Below are positions 5,549-6,050 of a stretch of 6,050 nucleotides of DNA, one piece after another. Both the position numbers and the translations under genes were made by a program. Origin of the DNA: an uncultured Angelakisella sp. GTDB taxonomy: Bacteria > Bacillota > Clostridia > Oscillospirales > Ruminococcaceae. Under the pieces are notes generated by a model that did no database searches, had not been told where the DNA came from, and worked only from the letters and a program-made list of their open reading frames with translations. The first letter of the stretch is position 1, and each line of letters begins with the position of its first letter. The DNA lies in the NCBI GenBank assembly GCA_937914895.1, contig CALGIL010000361.1, forward strand, positions 1 through 6,050, read 5' to 3'.

Positions 5549-6050
5549 ATGGTTGAATATGTATGGCTTATTGTTTGCGGCCTGATTTCATTTGCTGTTG
5601 GTGCTGTAATCGCCTTTTTGCTGGGCGTTAAGTATAGAATGAAAGTCGCCGAGGCAGAGCTTGGCAGTGCGGAAGAAGAAGCGAAACGCCTGGTCAGCGA
5701 CGCAATCAAAACAGCAGAGAGCAAGAAGAAGGAAGCCCTTTTAGAGGCCAAAGACGAAATCTTCAGACTGAAAAGCGATGCGGACAAGGACATTAAGGAG
5801 CGCCGCAGCGAGGTAACCCGCCAGGAGCGCAGGCTTCAGCAGCGGGAGGAGACCCTGGACCGCAAGTCCGACAACATGGAAAAGAAGGAAGAGACCGTCC
5901 AGCAGAAGATTCGGGAGGCCGAAAAGAAGCTGGAGGAGGCCGAGCAGGTCAAGGAGCGGCAGTTTGAGATGCTGGAGCGCATCTCCGGCTTTACCGAGGA
6001 GCAGGCCAAGGAGTACCTGCTGGCCCAGCTGGGCGACGAGCTGACCCACG
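5549..6050 (+). CDS. rny: Ribonuclease Y, 5' part (cut by window end)
   Basis: RNase Y is a membrane-anchored endoribonuclease that starts mRNA decay in Bacillota. The window holds 167 codons of a protein that is usually about 510-520 residues. Residues about 5-27 form a hydrophobic membrane anchor. From about 30 to 145 the sequence is a highly charged coiled coil rich in Lys, Glu, Arg and Gln, with family-typical stretches such as KKKEALLEAKDEI, IKERRSEV, RQERRLQQREETLDRK and KKEE. ISGFTEEQAKEYLL near the end matches the segment just before the KH domain. The KH domain and the catalytic HD domain lie beyond the edge, so activity cannot be judged. The gene has its own promoter, divergent from thrS. 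Its first 50 or so codons use more A/T-ending codons than the rest. Identification rests on family sequence memory and is strong. Confidence 0.95.
   Translation, partial: MVEYVWLIVCGLISFAVGAVIAFLLGVKYRMKVAEAELGSAEEEAKRLVSDAIKTAESKKKEALLEAKDEIFRLKSDADKDIKERRSEVTRQERRLQQREETLDRKSDNMEKKEETVQQKIREAEKKLEEAEQVKERQFEMLERISGFTEEQAKEYLLAQLGDELTH

Noticed and set aside
5344..5793. 149-codon minus-strand open frame across the intergenic region
   Set aside because: It overlaps both promoters and the start of rny in antisense, and its Ser/Leu-rich translation resembles the complement of a coiled-coil gene.

Overview
The window looks like chromosomal DNA from a high-GC member of the Bacillota, class Clostridia, most like the Oscillospiraceae and relatives (Flavonifractor/Pseudoflavonifractor type). 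This is inferred from a T-box-controlled thrS, an RNase Y gene, AGGAGG-type ribosome binding sites, sigma-A-like promoters, strongly GC-rich third codon positions, and a LysM-G5-M23 membrane-anchored peptidase of a type common in that group. The assignment to family is an inference; the class is fairly safe.

Layout, left to right. (1) Positions 1-63 hold only the T-tract side of a terminator and nothing else I recognise. (2) 111-2759, minus strand: an 882-residue bitopic cell-wall peptidase, with a large disordered cytoplasmic part, one membrane segment, a LysM domain, a G5 domain and a C-terminal M23 (LytM/lysostaphin-type) domain with all catalytic residues. It has its own promoter and a terminator built on a perfect 34-bp palindrome. 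(3) 2760-3042: the spacer between the thrS stop and the peptidase start, holding the thrS terminator and the peptidase promoter. (4) 3043-4950, minus strand: thrS, full-length threonyl-tRNA synthetase with editing domain. (5) 4951-5347, minus strand: the thrS promoter and a long T-box leader with Stem I, antiterminator motif, intrinsic terminator and a GC-rich tail before the start codon. (6) 5348-5548: an AT-richer divergent intergenic region with three phased A-tracts and a near-consensus promoter facing right. (7) 5549-6050, plus strand: the 5' part of rny (RNase Y), cut by the window edge.

The three genes appear to be three separate transcription units. thrS is set to respond to uncharged tRNA-Thr. 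The peptidase acts on the wall outside the membrane. RNase Y is a membrane-anchored endoribonuclease starting mRNA decay. They are neighbours rather than a pathway. No tRNA, rRNA, CRISPR, IS element or phage-like gene is visible. The long open frames antisense to the peptidase and thrS are by-products of high-GC coding sequence. I found no clearly undescribed system. The points most worth a second look are the architecture of the peptidase (about 395 cytoplasmic residues, a LysM domain interrupted by an acidic insert) and the compact thrS/rny divergent control region.
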